Source of the DNA: Bacteroides neonati
GTDB taxonomy: Bacteria > Bacteroidota > Bacteroidia > Bacteroidales > Bacteroidaceae
Length of the DNA: 64,000 nt
Direction of reading: 5' to 3'
Assembly: GCF_000499785.1 (NCBI RefSeq)
Contig: NZ_HG726026.1
Location: forward strand, 1 to 64,000
Position numbers and translations under genes: made by a program. Under the pieces are notes generated by a model. The model saw only the letters and a program-made list of their open reading frames with translations. It had not been told where the DNA came from and did not search any database. Of this stretch, positions 1 to 8,054 are shown in pieces. Every line of letters begins with the position of its first letter. Position 1 is the first letter of the stretch.

Positions 1-35
1 ATGTAATCCATACATAGCCCCGCTTTTTTAGGTCT

Positions 36-290
36 TTATCGCTTAATGAGCTTACGGAATTTTCTTATTATTTTTAGGCCTAGCATTACCCCGTCGAATA
101 TAGCCATTCCGGTACTGAAGGTTCTCATGATGGCATTGCCACCCGAAGCAACGGGCGCAAGCGGAGCAAGCAAGTCTCGGGCAGTATTTGTCATTTGCTG
201 CTTCTGCTTTCGGATGTCACGCAGTACCTCCTCTTTGCGTAGAGCAATTTCTTCGAGCGTTATTTTAGATGATGTAGGTTGAGAATTCAT
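36..290 (-). CDS. small conserved hypothetical protein
   Basis: An 84-residue protein of unknown function. The N-terminal half is charged and probably helical (residues about 10-40, rich in E, K, R and Q); the middle carries a short moderately hydrophobic stretch (residues about 45-72) and the C-terminus is strongly basic. It is the last gene of a three-gene minus-strand set with a holin-like membrane protein (3 bp away) and a YtxH protein. In Bacteroidales such small genes travel together and look like an envelope or stress module. I do not recognise a named domain. The reading is supported by position and spacing rather than by family. Confidence 0.75.
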   Translation of the reverse strand: MNSQPTSSKITLEEIALRKEEVLRDIRKQKQQMTNTARDLLAPLAPVASGGNAIMRTFSTGMAIFDGVMLGLKIIRKFRKLIKR

Positions 291-293
291 GGC

Positions 294-656
294 TTATTTC
301 TTTTTGCTGTTTAGAAAAAGACCCGCAAGGAAGTTTACAATGGGGTTGATAATAAGCTGTCTGCGGAATAGATAAACAATTGCGATCAATACGATATTAA
401 TAGCTGCAATGATAGCAAAACTTACCATTAACCCTCCTACGATGGGTTCGAGAACGTAGGCGAAGGCAAGCAGTAAATAAAACAAAGTCATCATGGTTAG
501 CGAGATCAGTATTAAAACCATGAGTAGTGTAGAGATCAGTATCGTTAGCTTCTCCGTTAGCTCCAGCTTGGTGTATTCTTTTTGAAGCTCAAGATACTTC
601 TTGAATTCCAGAAAAAGTTGCTGCAAGTTATTTATGCTTTTATCGTCTGCAAACAT
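294..656 (-). CDS. phage holin family / DUF1469-like membrane protein
   Basis: A 120-residue protein with an amphipathic N-terminal helix (residues 1-35, rich in K, E and L) followed by two long membrane segments (about 38-66 and 72-98) and a short basic tail. This is the arrangement of the Phage_holin_3_6 / DUF1469 family, which despite its name is common in non-phage chromosomal operons beside YtxH proteins. The context here is the same: YtxH lies 29 bp upstream and a small basic protein 3 bp downstream. No lysis gene is near, so a holin role is not implied. The likely site is the inner membrane. Confidence 0.8.
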   Translation of the reverse strand: MFADDKSINNLQQLFLEFKKYLELQKEYTKLELTEKLTILISTLLMVLILISLTMMTLFYLLLAFAYVLEPIVGGLMVSFAIIAAINIVLIAIVYLFRRQLIINPIVNFLAGLFLNSKKK

Positions 657-685
657 GGTGACCTTGTTTTATTTTGTCTCTCAAT

Positions 686-895
686 TTATCCCTGAGTTTC
701 TCCTTTTATTTCGGCAGCAATGTCATCGACCAAGCTTTCCATCTCGTTACGATTCAATTTGATACCTTTCTTGCGAAGAATTTCAGCAATTTTATGACGG
801 GTGTCTTCTCCTTTTTCGGGAGCAAACAAAAGTCCAAGTGCTGCGCCTACGGCTGCACCACCTAGAAATGCGGCTAGTACATTAACTCCTTTCAT
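686..895 (-). CDS. YtxH domain-containing protein
   Basis: A 69-residue protein with an N-terminal glycine-zipper membrane segment (residues about 5-27, pattern LGGAAVGAALGLLFAP) followed by a charged tail that starts with the EKGEDTR segment typical of YtxH proteins. The family is linked to stress responses in Firmicutes and Bacteroidota, with no known enzymatic activity. It is the first gene of the three-gene minus-strand set and has a TATATTTG -7 box about 40 bp upstream. Length matches the usual 60-110 residues of the family. Confidence 0.85.
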   Translation of the reverse strand: MKGVNVLAAFLGGAAVGAALGLLFAPEKGEDTRHKIAEILRKKGIKLNRNEMESLVDDIAAEIKGETQG

Positions 896-931
896 AATTT
901 TATTTTTATCTGTTAATAAAAAGATATATTA

Positions 932-939
932 CAAATATA
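932..939 (-). promoter_or_regulatory. -7 box of the ytxH operon
   Basis: On the minus strand this reads TATATTTG, an exact match to the Bacteroides -7 consensus TAnnTTTG. It lies 37 bp before the ytxH start. No convincing -33 TTTG is visible. Confidence 0.5.
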
Positions 940-993
940 ACGTATTTAGCTCAGAACTTGTTCTTTAATTATCATTTTTTATCATAAAGAGTT

Positions 994-2268
994 TTATCCT
1001 CTCTTCTTGCTTTCTCCTGTTTGAGGTGCCTGTTTCTTGCGCCGCCAGAAGTCTCCATTGGCACGACTACCGCGGTATGCTTTGTTTTCTTTGGCTTTGA
1101 CTTTGATCTCTTCCGTTTTCGCCTCGTGTGCCTTGATGCCTTCGGCGGTGATAAACGGATGCTCTTTGATTACCGGAATGTTCTTTCCGATCAGCTTCTG
1201 AATATCTTTCAGGTAAGGACGTTCCTCAGATTCGCAAAAAGAGATGGCAATGCCTTCATTTCCGGCACGACCGGTACGGCCAATGCGGTGTACGTATGTT
1301 TCGGGCACGTTGGGCAGCTCGTAGTTGACCACATGCGACAGGAGATCGACGTCAATACCACGTGCGGCAATATCGGTTGCGATCAGTACGCGCAGCGTGT
1401 GGTTCTTGAACTCGGTCAGTGCACGTTGGCGCGCATTCTGCGATTTGTTTCCGTGAATGGCTTCGGCACGTGTACCCGCTTTGGTAAGGATGCGGGCCAG
1501 TTTGTCTGCTCCATGTTTGGTTCGGGTAAAGACCAGCATCGATTCAATCGATTTGTCTTTCAATAAATGAATCAGCAGATCTTTCTTCTCCTGCTTCTCT
1601 ACAAAATAGACCGATTGCTCGATCACGTCGACTGTCGATGAAACAGGGGTTACCTCTACCTTCGCGGGGTTGGTTAGCATCGAGTTGGCCAATTTCTCTA
1701 TCTCGGGAGGCATGGTAGCCGAAAAGAATAAAGTCTGGCGTTTCTCGGGGATGAGCTTCAATATACGCTTGATGTCATGAATGAAACCCATGTCGAGCAT
1801 GCGGTCGGCTTCGTCGAGAACGAAGAACTCCAGCGTTTTCAACGTTACGAATCCTTGTGTGATTAAGTCGAGCAAGCGTCCCGGTGTGGCGATCAATATC
1901 TGCACTCCGTTGCGCAGCGCATCGGTTTGCGGTTTTTGTCCTACACCACCGAAGATAACCGTATGCTTGAGTCCGGTATGTTTACCATACGCTTCGAAGC
2001 TTTCGCCTATTTGGATAGCCAACTCACGTGTAGGAGTCAAAATCAATGCTTTGATACCTTTGCGGTGATCTGTCTTATACAGCTTTTGCAGGATGGGGAT
2101 AGAGAAAGCTGCCGTTTTTCCGGTACCGGTTTGTGCGCAACCTAATAAATCTTTTCCTTGAAGTAAAATGGGGATTGACTGTTCTTGTATGGGAGTGGGA
2201 GAGGTGTAACCCTCTTGTTGCAAAGCCTTTACTATAGGCTCTATTACGTTTAATTTTTCAAATGTCAT
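994..2268 (-). CDS. DEAD-box ATP-dependent RNA helicase, RhlE-like
   Basis: A 424-residue DEAD-box helicase that unwinds RNA duplexes in ribosome assembly or RNA decay. All motifs are present: the Q motif (PTPIQEQ, about 24-30), motif I AQTGTGKT (45-52), PTREL, motif II DEAD followed by RMLDMGF, motif III SAT, and motif VI HRIGRTGRAG near residue 330. The C-terminal tail is short, basic and rich in R, K and G, as in RhlE-type proteins that use the tail for RNA binding. It stands alone with its own promoter upstream. Long open frames on the opposite strand inside this gene are coding-strand mirror artefacts. Confidence 0.95.
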   Translation of the reverse strand: MTFEKLNVIEPIVKALQQEGYTSPTPIQEQSIPILLQGKDLLGCAQTGTGKTAAFSIPILQKLYKTDHRKGIKALILTPTRELAIQIGESFEAYGKHTGLKHTVIFGGVGQKPQTDALRNGVQILIATPGRLLDLITQGFVTLKTLEFFVLDEADRMLDMGFIHDIKRILKLIPEKRQTLFFSATMPPEIEKLANSMLTNPAKVEVTPVSSTVDVIEQSVYFVEKQEKKDLLIHLLKDKSIESMLVFTRTKHGADKLARILTKAGTRAEAIHGNKSQNARQRALTEFKNHTLRVLIATDIAARGIDVDLLSHVVNYELPNVPETYVHRIGRTGRAGNEGIAISFCESEERPYLKDIQKLIGKNIPVIKEHPFITAEGIKAHEAKTEEIKVKAKENKAYRGSRANGDFWRRKKQAPQTGESKKRG

Positions 2269-2313
2269 GTAAAAAAGTTGAATGAACCTCGCGGCTCGTT
2301 ATGTTATACAGCA

Positions 2314-2340
2314 CAAAGATACGCTAACTAACGGGGTAAA
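2314..2340 (-). promoter_or_regulatory. promoter of the DEAD-box helicase gene
   Basis: On the minus strand TTTAC (2340-2336) is followed after about 15 bp by TATCTTTG (2321-2314), a good match to the Bacteroides -33/-7 pattern, 45 bp before the start codon. The leader is GC-poor and shows no riboswitch I recognise. Confidence 0.5.
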
Positions 2341-2408
2341 TACTTTTTTATCGAGCGGTTTAATCTTATTTAACTTAGGGTGAGGGCGAATGATCGAAGG
2401 TTAAAGCG

Positions 2409-2416
2409 TACTTTTG
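2409..2416 (+). promoter_or_regulatory. -7 box of the SDR gene
   Basis: TACTTTTG fits the TAnnTTTG -7 consensus and lies 32 bp before the ATG at 2449. A -33 element is not clear. Confidence 0.45.
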
Positions 2417-2448
2417 TTCCTTATTAAAGTCGAATTTAATTGAAAGAC

Positions 2449-3213
2449 ATGAAAGGTAAAATTGTTTTTATTACCGGAGCAAGTAGCGGTATCGGCGAAG
2501 GCTGTGCGCGTAAGTTTGCTTCACAAGGTTCGGACTTGATTCTTAACGCCCGAAATGAGACAAAACTGTTAGCACTGAAAGATGAGTTCGAATCGACATA
2601 CGGTATTCGAGTGTGCGTGTTGCCCTTCGATGTGCGCGATAGACAAGCTGCTGTTGGAGCATTGGCTTCGCTGCCCGATGATTGGAAAAAGATAGATGTG
2701 CTGATTAATAATGCCGGATTGGTGATTGGGGTGGATAAGGAGCATGAAGGCAACCTCGATGAGTGGGACGTCATGATCGATACCAACATAAGAGCCTTGC
2801 TGGCTATGACCCGTCTGGTAGTTCCCGGTATGGTAGAGAGAGGATGCGGACACGTAATCAATATCGGCTCTATTGCCGGAGACGGAGCTTATCCGGGCGG
2901 AAGTGTATATTGTGCCACCAAAGCAGCCGTTAAAGCCCTTTCGGATGGTTTGCGCATCGATCTTGTCGATACGCCCCTTCGCGTAACGAATATTAAACCG
3001 GGGATGGTCGAGACGAATTTTAGTGTGGTGCGCTATCGGGGCGACCAACAGGCAGCGGACAACTTCTACAAAGGCATTCGTCCGCTCAGTGGAGACGATG
3101 TGGCCGAAACCGTCTATTTTGCTGCCTCGGCTCCTGCTCACATCCAGATAGCCGAAGTGCTGTTGATGCCGACTTACCAGGCTACCGCCACGATTGCCTG
3201 CAAAAAGCAGTAA
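2449..3213 (+). CDS. SDR family NAD(P)-dependent oxidoreductase, YdfG-like
   Basis: A 254-residue classical short-chain dehydrogenase. The nucleotide-binding TGASSGIG motif is at residues 8-15, NNAG follows in the middle, and the catalytic Ser (NIGSIAG) and YCATK (Y-x3-K) are in place. The closest known relatives are YdfG-type enzymes, which oxidise serine, 3-hydroxyacids or related small alcohols with NADP; the true substrate is not set by sequence. I chose the ATG at 2449 instead of the TTG at 2440 because the fold begins directly after it and it sits well behind the promoter. It is monocistronic, with a hairpin after the stop. Confidence 0.92.
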   Translation: MKGKIVFITGASSGIGEGCARKFASQGSDLILNARNETKLLALKDEFESTYGIRVCVLPFDVRDRQAAVGALASLPDDWKKIDVLINNAGLVIGVDKEHEGNLDEWDVMIDTNIRALLAMTRLVVPGMVERGCGHVINIGSIAGDGAYPGGSVYCATKAAVKALSDGLRIDLVDTPLRVTNIKPGMVETNFSVVRYRGDQQAADNFYKGIRPLSGDDVAETVYFAASAPAHIQIAEVLLMPTYQATATIACKKQ

Positions 3214-3239
3214 AAGGTAGATCAAGTAGGCAAAAAACA

Positions 3240-3275
3240 ACTGTCATGTCCGCTTCTTTGCGGCAAGATGACAGT
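3240..3275 (+). terminator. hairpin after the SDR gene
   Basis: ACTGTCAT (3240-3247) pairs with ATGACAGT (3268-3275), with an inner CCGC/GCGG pair. A T-run (GTTTTTC) follows only about 10 bp later, so this is a weak terminator or a processing hairpin. Confidence 0.5.
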
Positions 3276-3389
3276 CGAGGATCGTTTTTCCCGAATTATT
3301 CTTTGCAGAATGATAAATATTCTATTATTTTGCTGTCGGAATGTGAATAGACGATATGAAATAAATTTATTAACTAAAACAGTATAGAT

Positions 3390-3887
3390 ATGAAAAAATT
3401 AGTAGTGTTAGGAATGGGCGTATGCATGGTACTTGCATTTGCTTCTTGTAAGTCCAGCGAGAGTGCTTATAAAAAAGCTTATGAAAAGGCAAAACAACAA
3501 GAATTGGCCGAGCCGCAAGTAGAGGCTCCGGTAGAGGTGACTCCGGTTGCTACAGCTCCGGTATCAACAAAGAAGGCTACGGATAGTGCCAATGGTGTTC
3601 GTCAGGAGAAGGTAACTGTCGTTTCGGGTGTAGACGGACTGAAAGATTACAGCGTAGTGTGCGGTAGCTTTGGTTTGAAAGCCAATGCCGAAGGTCTGAA
3701 AGATTATCTCGATGGTCAGGGTTACAATGCTACCATCGCTTTCAATGCCGAGTCGGCCATGTATCGTGTAATTGTGAACACATTTAGCGATAGAAGTGCT
3801 GCTGCTCAGGCACGTGACGATTTCAAAGCAAAATATCCTAACCGCAAAGACTTCCAAGGTGCTTGGTTGTTGTATCGCGTATTTTAA
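3390..3887 (+). CDS. SPOR domain lipoprotein
   Basis: A 165-residue exported lipoprotein. The signal peptide ends in a lipobox at FASC (Cys20). Residues 21-80 are a low-complexity linker rich in A, P, V, E and K, and residues about 85-165 form a SPOR domain (the YSVVCGSFG start, repeated alpha-beta halves, and the final WLLYRVF strand). SPOR domains bind denuded glycan strands of peptidoglycan at the division septum, so the protein probably sits in the outer membrane or periplasm near the division site. It is monocistronic, closed by a good terminator at 3912. Confidence 0.9.
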   Translation: MKKLVVLGMGVCMVLAFASCKSSESAYKKAYEKAKQQELAEPQVEAPVEVTPVATAPVSTKKATDSANGVRQEKVTVVSGVDGLKDYSVVCGSFGLKANAEGLKDYLDGQGYNATIAFNAESAMYRVIVNTFSDRSAAAQARDDFKAKYPNRKDFQGAWLLYRVF

Positions 3888-3911
3888 TCGAAAGAATTAA
3901 ATAACTTCATC

Positions 3912-3943
3912 AAAGCCAATCGAAATACCATTCGGTTGGCTTT
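3912..3943 (+). terminator. terminator of the SPOR lipoprotein gene
   Basis: AAAGCCAATCGAA (3912-3924) pairs with TTCGGTTGGCTTT (3931-3943), with one G-T pair, followed by ATTGTTT. It is 24 bp after the stop codon. Confidence 0.8.
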
Positions 3944-4068
3944 ATTGTTTGTAGGTAGCTACTTCATGATCAGATTCATAAGTTATTCCGGAAAGAGATC
4001 AAGATCAAATACTCGATCAAAATTGAACACTTCGTCTTTTTAAATGGGCGTCAATTAACATATAAGTG

Positions 4069-4318
4069 TTTGGCTAGGAGAAGTTTAATTTCTTCCTTTG
4101 CATCAGCATAATGACGAGAGAGGGGTTTTATCGTTTAAAATTAAGTACATGACAAAATTTTAAATAGATCAAACCCGGCTTTATACCAAGTATTTAGCAA
4201 TCTGTTTGCACTCTCCTCTAAACCATACCAAAGAAAAGCCCGGCGTCTTTTTAAAAAAGACGGTGGGAAAAATATAAAAGTTGGCGGCATTTTAATCAAA
4301 CGCCGCCAACTTTTATTC
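4069..4318 (+). ncRNA. possible small RNA in a gene-free region
   Basis: No protein gene lies between 3888 and 5026. Within it, TTTG (4069-4072), a 20-bp spacer and TTCCTTTG (4093-4100) resemble a Bacteroides promoter. About 200 bp later come two hairpins: CCCGGCGTCTTTT with a slightly mismatched partner (about 4239-4267) and a perfect 13-bp stem (4276-4288 with 4302-4314) followed by a short T-rich stretch. The arrangement suits a transcript of about 210 nt. I recognise no known RNA family (not RNase P, tmRNA or SRP). This is inference from promoter and hairpins only. Confidence 0.3.
4276..4318 (+). terminator. strong GC-rich hairpin
   Basis: AAAAGTTGGCGGC (4276-4288) and GCCGCCAACTTTT (4302-4314) form a perfect 13-bp stem with a 13-nt loop, followed by ATTC. 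It is far from any annotated gene end, so it could end a small RNA. Confidence 0.55.
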
Positions 4319-4405
4319 AAACAGTAAGCAAGTATCTTGCTACATGCTATTTATCTCGTCGATGCTACAGTATGCTGTGAAGCACTTTTCATCCAAGTGT
4401 GAGGG

Positions 4406-4512
4406 AGGGTGAGGGAGAATATTAAGCTTTGTATTTTAAAAAAAAAGAAAATAAAAAGAAAATTAATTCAGAGAAATAAAGTTATATAACCTCCCTAGTC
4501 ATCCCTCACCCT
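4406..4512. repeat. inverted repeat AGGGTGAGGGA / TCCCTCACCCT
   Basis: An 11-bp motif at 4406-4416 recurs inverted at 4502-4512, flanking a very A-rich stretch. The purine-rich GAGGGAGGGTGAGGG context is unlike its surroundings. I see no coding potential; the rest of 4513-4930 shows only AT-rich sequence without a gene. Confidence 0.5.
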
Positions 4513-4872
4513 TCTACGTTTTTTTAATCAGAGCTATCTTACGATTTGAAAAATACATTTATTGATTCCCGAAGATAATCCTATTGTTATGGTTGCATAT
4601 TTAAAGAAATGATTCCGAATTAGTGATTAAAAGCCCCTATAATAAATTCTCGAATACTGTATCGCAAATTCTTTTATTACTATTATAGCTCTTGGTGAAT
4701 ATGCAATAAAATGAGGTCGTTTTTGTGTAGCTGTTAAAGAATAAAATCAACTTTTCCGCAACCGGAATTCCGTAGGTAATCTATTTGTGTTACGACCATA
4801 GGCTAAAACAGCAGATAACTGTAGCCCGCATGAAATTTGCCTATTGGATTCTTCATATTATAATTAATATAC

Positions 4873-4886
4873 AAAAGTTAACTTTT
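4873..4886. promoter_or_regulatory. perfect palindrome upstream of cysQ
   Basis: AAAAGTTAACTTTT is a perfect 14-bp palindrome about 75 bp before the presumed -7 box of the cysQ operon. It could be a binding site for a dimeric regulator; no regulator gene is adjacent. Confidence 0.3.
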
Positions 4887-4940
4887 TAACGATCGGTTGT
4901 GTTTCCATTAAAAGAAGTTATAATTATACGGGTAAAAACT

Positions 4941-4967
4941 TTTTCGGTGTAGGAAGTTTTATCTTTG
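4941..4967 (+). promoter_or_regulatory. promoter of the PAPS/sulfotransferase operon
   Basis: TATCTTTG (4960-4967) matches the -7 consensus; the T-rich TTTTCGG at 4941-4947 sits at -33 spacing. The transcript would start near 4975, about 50 nt before the cysQ ATG. Confidence 0.6.
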
Positions 4968-5026
4968 TAGTTCTTTAATTACACTTATTGCGCCTTGTTG
5001 GAAGTAAGGCTATAATTATATGATAA

Positions 5027-5851
5027 ATGGAACAGAAAAATTTGTTTATTGCTATTGATGCAGCCCTGAGAGCAGGTGCTGAAATACTTTCTATCTACAA
5101 TGATCCTGCATCGGATTTTGAAGTAGAACGGAAAGCCGATAATTCCCCATTGACCATTGCCGACCGTAAGGCACATGAGGTAATTGTAGCTATGCTGAGT
5201 CAAACTCCGATTCCCGTATTAAGCGAGGAAGGGAAACATCTGGACTATGCCGAGCGTAAGAGCTGGAGCGAACTATGGATTGTCGACCCGCTTGATGGGA
5301 CGAAAGAATTTATTAAAAAGAACGGTGAGTTTACCGTCAATATCGCTCTGGTGCGCAATGGTATTCCTGTATTAGGGGTTATCTACCTGCCCGTAAAGCG
5401 TCAGTTATACATCGGTGCAGACGGAATGGGAGCCTATAAACTAGGAGATATAACAGCATTGAAAGATACCGATACCTTGGAACGATTGATTGCAAGAGCC
5501 GATAAATTGCCCCTGCAATCCTCTTCCGAACGTTTTGTCATTGTAGCCTCCCGCTCGCATCTCAGCCCCGAAACCGAGGAATATATCGAGCAGAAAAGAA
5601 CGCAATACGGTGCGGTAGAGTTGATTTCGAGCGGAAGCTCTATCAAGATCTGCCTGGTAGCCGAAGGGGTTGCTCAGGTGTATCCTCGTTTTGCTCCTAC
5701 CATGGAATGGGATACGGCTGCCGGACATGCCATTGCCCGAGCGGCGGGTATGGAAGTGTACCATGCCGACGGTACATGCCCGCTTCGGTACAACAAAGAA
5801 GATTTGTTGAACCCTTGGTTTATTGTGGAGAAAAAACGACAAAATAATTAA
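5027..5851 (+). CDS. cysQ: 3'(2'),5'-bisphosphate nucleotidase CysQ
   Basis: A 274-residue member of the inositol-monophosphatase fold. It hydrolyses PAP (adenosine 3',5'-bisphosphate) to AMP and phosphate, which removes the product of sulfotransferases. Metal-binding signatures are visible: SEEG (66-69), DPLDGT (87-92) and the C-terminal EWDTAAGHAI. It is the first gene of a seven-gene operon whose other members make PAPS and transfer sulfate from it, so the PAP-recycling role fits closely. The next start lies 13 bp beyond its stop. Family assignment is secure; the PAP specificity rests on family plus context. Confidence 0.95.
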   Translation: MEQKNLFIAIDAALRAGAEILSIYNDPASDFEVERKADNSPLTIADRKAHEVIVAMLSQTPIPVLSEEGKHLDYAERKSWSELWIVDPLDGTKEFIKKNGEFTVNIALVRNGIPVLGVIYLPVKRQLYIGADGMGAYKLGDITALKDTDTLERLIARADKLPLQSSSERFVIVASRSHLSPETEEYIEQKRTQYGAVELISSGSSIKICLVAEGVAQVYPRFAPTMEWDTAAGHAIARAAGMEVYHADGTCPLRYNKEDLLNPWFIVEKKRQNN

Positions 5852-5864
5852 TCCCCGCTGTTGT

Positions 5865-7418
5865 ATGACTTTTGAAAGTATCTTTGTATTGCTTTCCTTG
5901 CTGGGCATGGTCATTGCTCTTATTTCAGATAAGATGCGCCCCGGTATGGTACTTTTCTCGGTAGTTGTGTTATTTCTTTGCGTCGGCATCCTTTCGCCAA
6001 AGGAGATGCTCGAGGGGTTCAGTAACAAAGGAATGATAACGGTTGCTATGTTGTTCTTGGTAAGCGAGGGTATACGCCAGTCCGGAGCCTTGGGGCAGGT
6101 AATCAAAAAACTCTTGCCGCAAGGGAAAACAACCGTTTTCAAGGCGCAGCTTCGTATGTTGCCCTCGATTGCCTTCATTTCGGCTTTCTTGAACAATACC
6201 CCGGTGGTGGTTATCTTTGCTCCGATCATTAAGCGCTGGGCCGACTCGGTTCATCTGCCTGCTACCAAATTCTTGATTCCCCTGTCGTATGTAACCATTC
6301 TGGGAGGTATCTGTACATTGATAGGTACTTCTACGAATCTGGTGGTGCACGGCATGATTCTCGAAGCCGGATATGAGGGATTCACGATGTTCGAACTTGG
6401 CAAGGTAGGCATCTTTATCGCCATTGCCGGTATTATTTACATCTTTCTTTTTTCGAAGAAATTACTACCCGATGTGCGGACAGACAATACCGTACCTACC
6501 GAAGAGATTGAAGATGGCGAAATGATGCATCGCGTAGAAGCTGTGTTGGGCTCGCGCTTTCCGGGTATCAATAAAACCCTGAGCGAATTCGATTTTAAAC
6601 GTCACTACGGGGCGGATGTGAAAGAGATTAAACGAAGCGGACAACGTATTACGGGTGATCTGAGCCAGGTTGTGCTTCGTGACGGTGATACGTTGGTGGT
6701 GATGGCCGATGACTCCTTTGTTAAGACGTGGGGTGAATCGAGCGTGTTTGTCATGCTTGCCAACGGACAAGATACCGAACCGGTGCCCGGAAAGAAGACG
6801 CGCTGGTTTGCGCTGATGTTACTCATCTTAATGATTGTTGGTGCTACGGTGGGAGAACTGCCTGTGATGCAAGAGTTGCTGCCGGGTGTGAAGCTCGATA
6901 TGTTCTTCTTTGTCTCCATAACGACCATCATCATGGCATGGACCAAAATCTTTCCGGCACGTAAGTACACCAAATACATTTCGTGGGATATTCTGATTAC
7001 AATTGCCTGTGCTTTCGCTATCAGCAAAGCGATGGTCAATTCGGGAGTAGCCGATACGGTGGCGCATTACATCATTGCGATGAGCGACCAATACGGGCCT
7101 CACGTCTTATTGGCGATGCTCTTTATCATCACCAATATCTTTACCGAGCTTATCACCAACAATGCGGCGGCGGCCTTGGCCTTCCCGTTGGCTCTATCTA
7201 TATCTGCGCAGTTAGGGGTGAGTCCGGTACCGTTTTTCGTGGTTATATGTATGGCGGCTTCTGCCAGCTTTTCTACCCCGATTGGGTATCAAACCAACCT
7301 GATTGTGCAAGGTATCGGTAACTATAAGTTCACCGATTTCGTTCGCATCGGTTTGCCTCTTAATATTATTACTTTTATTATTTCGGTCGTACTCATTCCT
7401 TTGATCTGGCCGTTCTAA
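5865..7418 (+). CDS. SLC13-family anion transporter with TrkA-C domain (probable sulfate importer)
   Basis: A 517-residue inner-membrane protein with about ten hydrophobic segments split by a soluble domain (residues about 205-300) of the TrkA-C/RCK-C type. Each half carries a transporter signature: NNTPVVVIFAP with TSTNLVVHG in the first, ITNNAAAALAFP with TPIGYQTNL in the second, as in sodium-coupled dicarboxylate/sulfate carriers. Its place between cysQ and cysC argues for sulfate as substrate; sequence alone does not prove it. I chose the ATG at 5865 because an upstream in-frame start at 5823 would overlap cysQ and adds a non-hydrophobic extension. Confidence 0.9.
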   Translation: MTFESIFVLLSLLGMVIALISDKMRPGMVLFSVVVLFLCVGILSPKEMLEGFSNKGMITVAMLFLVSEGIRQSGALGQVIKKLLPQGKTTVFKAQLRMLPSIAFISAFLNNTPVVVIFAPIIKRWADSVHLPATKFLIPLSYVTILGGICTLIGTSTNLVVHGMILEAGYEGFTMFELGKVGIFIAIAGIIYIFLFSKKLLPDVRTDNTVPTEEIEDGEMMHRVEAVLGSRFPGINKTLSEFDFKRHYGADVKEIKRSGQRITGDLSQVVLRDGDTLVVMADDSFVKTWGESSVFVMLANGQDTEPVPGKKTRWFALMLLILMIVGATVGELPVMQELLPGVKLDMFFFVSITTIIMAWTKIFPARKYTKYISWDILITIACAFAISKAMVNSGVADTVAHYIIAMSDQYGPHVLLAMLFIITNIFTELITNNAAAALAFPLALSISAQLGVSPVPFFVVICMAASASFSTPIGYQTNLIVQGIGNYKFTDFVRIGLPLNIITFIISVVLIPLIWPF

Positions 7419-7441
7419 CAAAATAAATACTTTTTTTACGT

Positions 7442-8044
7442 ATGGAACAAACTAACAATATATATCCTATCTTTGACCGCATGTTGACCCGGCAAGATAA
7501 AGAACAACTTCTGGGACAACGCAGCGTGATGATCTGGTTTACCGGACTGAGCGGTTCGGGCAAGAGCACCATTGCCATTGCCTTGGAGCGCGAGCTTCAC
7601 AAGCGCGGGTTGTTGTGTCGCATTCTCGATGGAGACAACATCCGCAGCGGTATCAACAACAACTTGGGTTTCTCCGAAGCCGACCGGATTGAGAACATCC
7701 GTCGCATAGCCGAAGTATCCAAGCTATTTATCGATAGCGGCATCATTACCATTGCTGCCTTTATCAGTCCCAACAACGATATCCGAGAGATGGCCGCTCG
7801 TATCATCGGGCGCGACGATTTTCTTGAAGTGTTTGTCAGCACGCCGCTCGAAGAGTGCGAGAAGCGCGATGTAAAAGGCCTCTATGCCAAAGCACGCAAA
7901 GGCGAGATTCAGAACTTTACCGGCATATCGGCTCCGTTCGAAGCACCCGAACACCCGGCTTTGGCACTCGATACCTCGAAGATGGATCTCCGCGAGTCGG
8001 TAGAGCAGTTGCTGGCACTTATATTACCCATAGTTCAGAAATAA
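7442..8044 (+). CDS. cysC: adenylyl-sulfate kinase CysC
   Basis: A 200-residue APS kinase that phosphorylates adenosine 5'-phosphosulfate at the 3' position to give PAPS. The P-loop GLSGSGKS is at residues 35-42, the DGDN motif follows, and the family FISP segment is present, as is the lid region with KARKGEIQNFTG. It is a stand-alone enzyme rather than a CysNC fusion. Spacing is 23 bp after the transporter and 10 bp before cysD. With cysD and cysN it completes PAPS synthesis from sulfate and two ATP. Confidence 0.97.
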   Translation: MEQTNNIYPIFDRMLTRQDKEQLLGQRSVMIWFTGLSGSGKSTIAIALERELHKRGLLCRILDGDNIRSGINNNLGFSEADRIENIRRIAEVSKLFIDSGIITIAAFISPNNDIREMAARIIGRDDFLEVFVSTPLEECEKRDVKGLYAKARKGEIQNFTGISAPFEAPEHPALALDTSKMDLRESVEQLLALILPIVQK

Positions 8045-8054
8045 TATCCAAATA

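Noticed and set aside
294..656. Phage holin as a sign of a prophage
   Set aside because: The family name is misleading; neighbours are YtxH and chromosomal genes, and no phage structural gene is near.
2569..3240. A 223-codon minus-strand frame across the SDR gene
   Set aside because: Shadow of the SDR coding frame, whose catalytic motifs are complete.
4238..4314. CRISPR-like repeats suggested by successive hairpins
   Set aside because: The two hairpins differ in sequence, and there are no evenly spaced direct repeats or cas genes.
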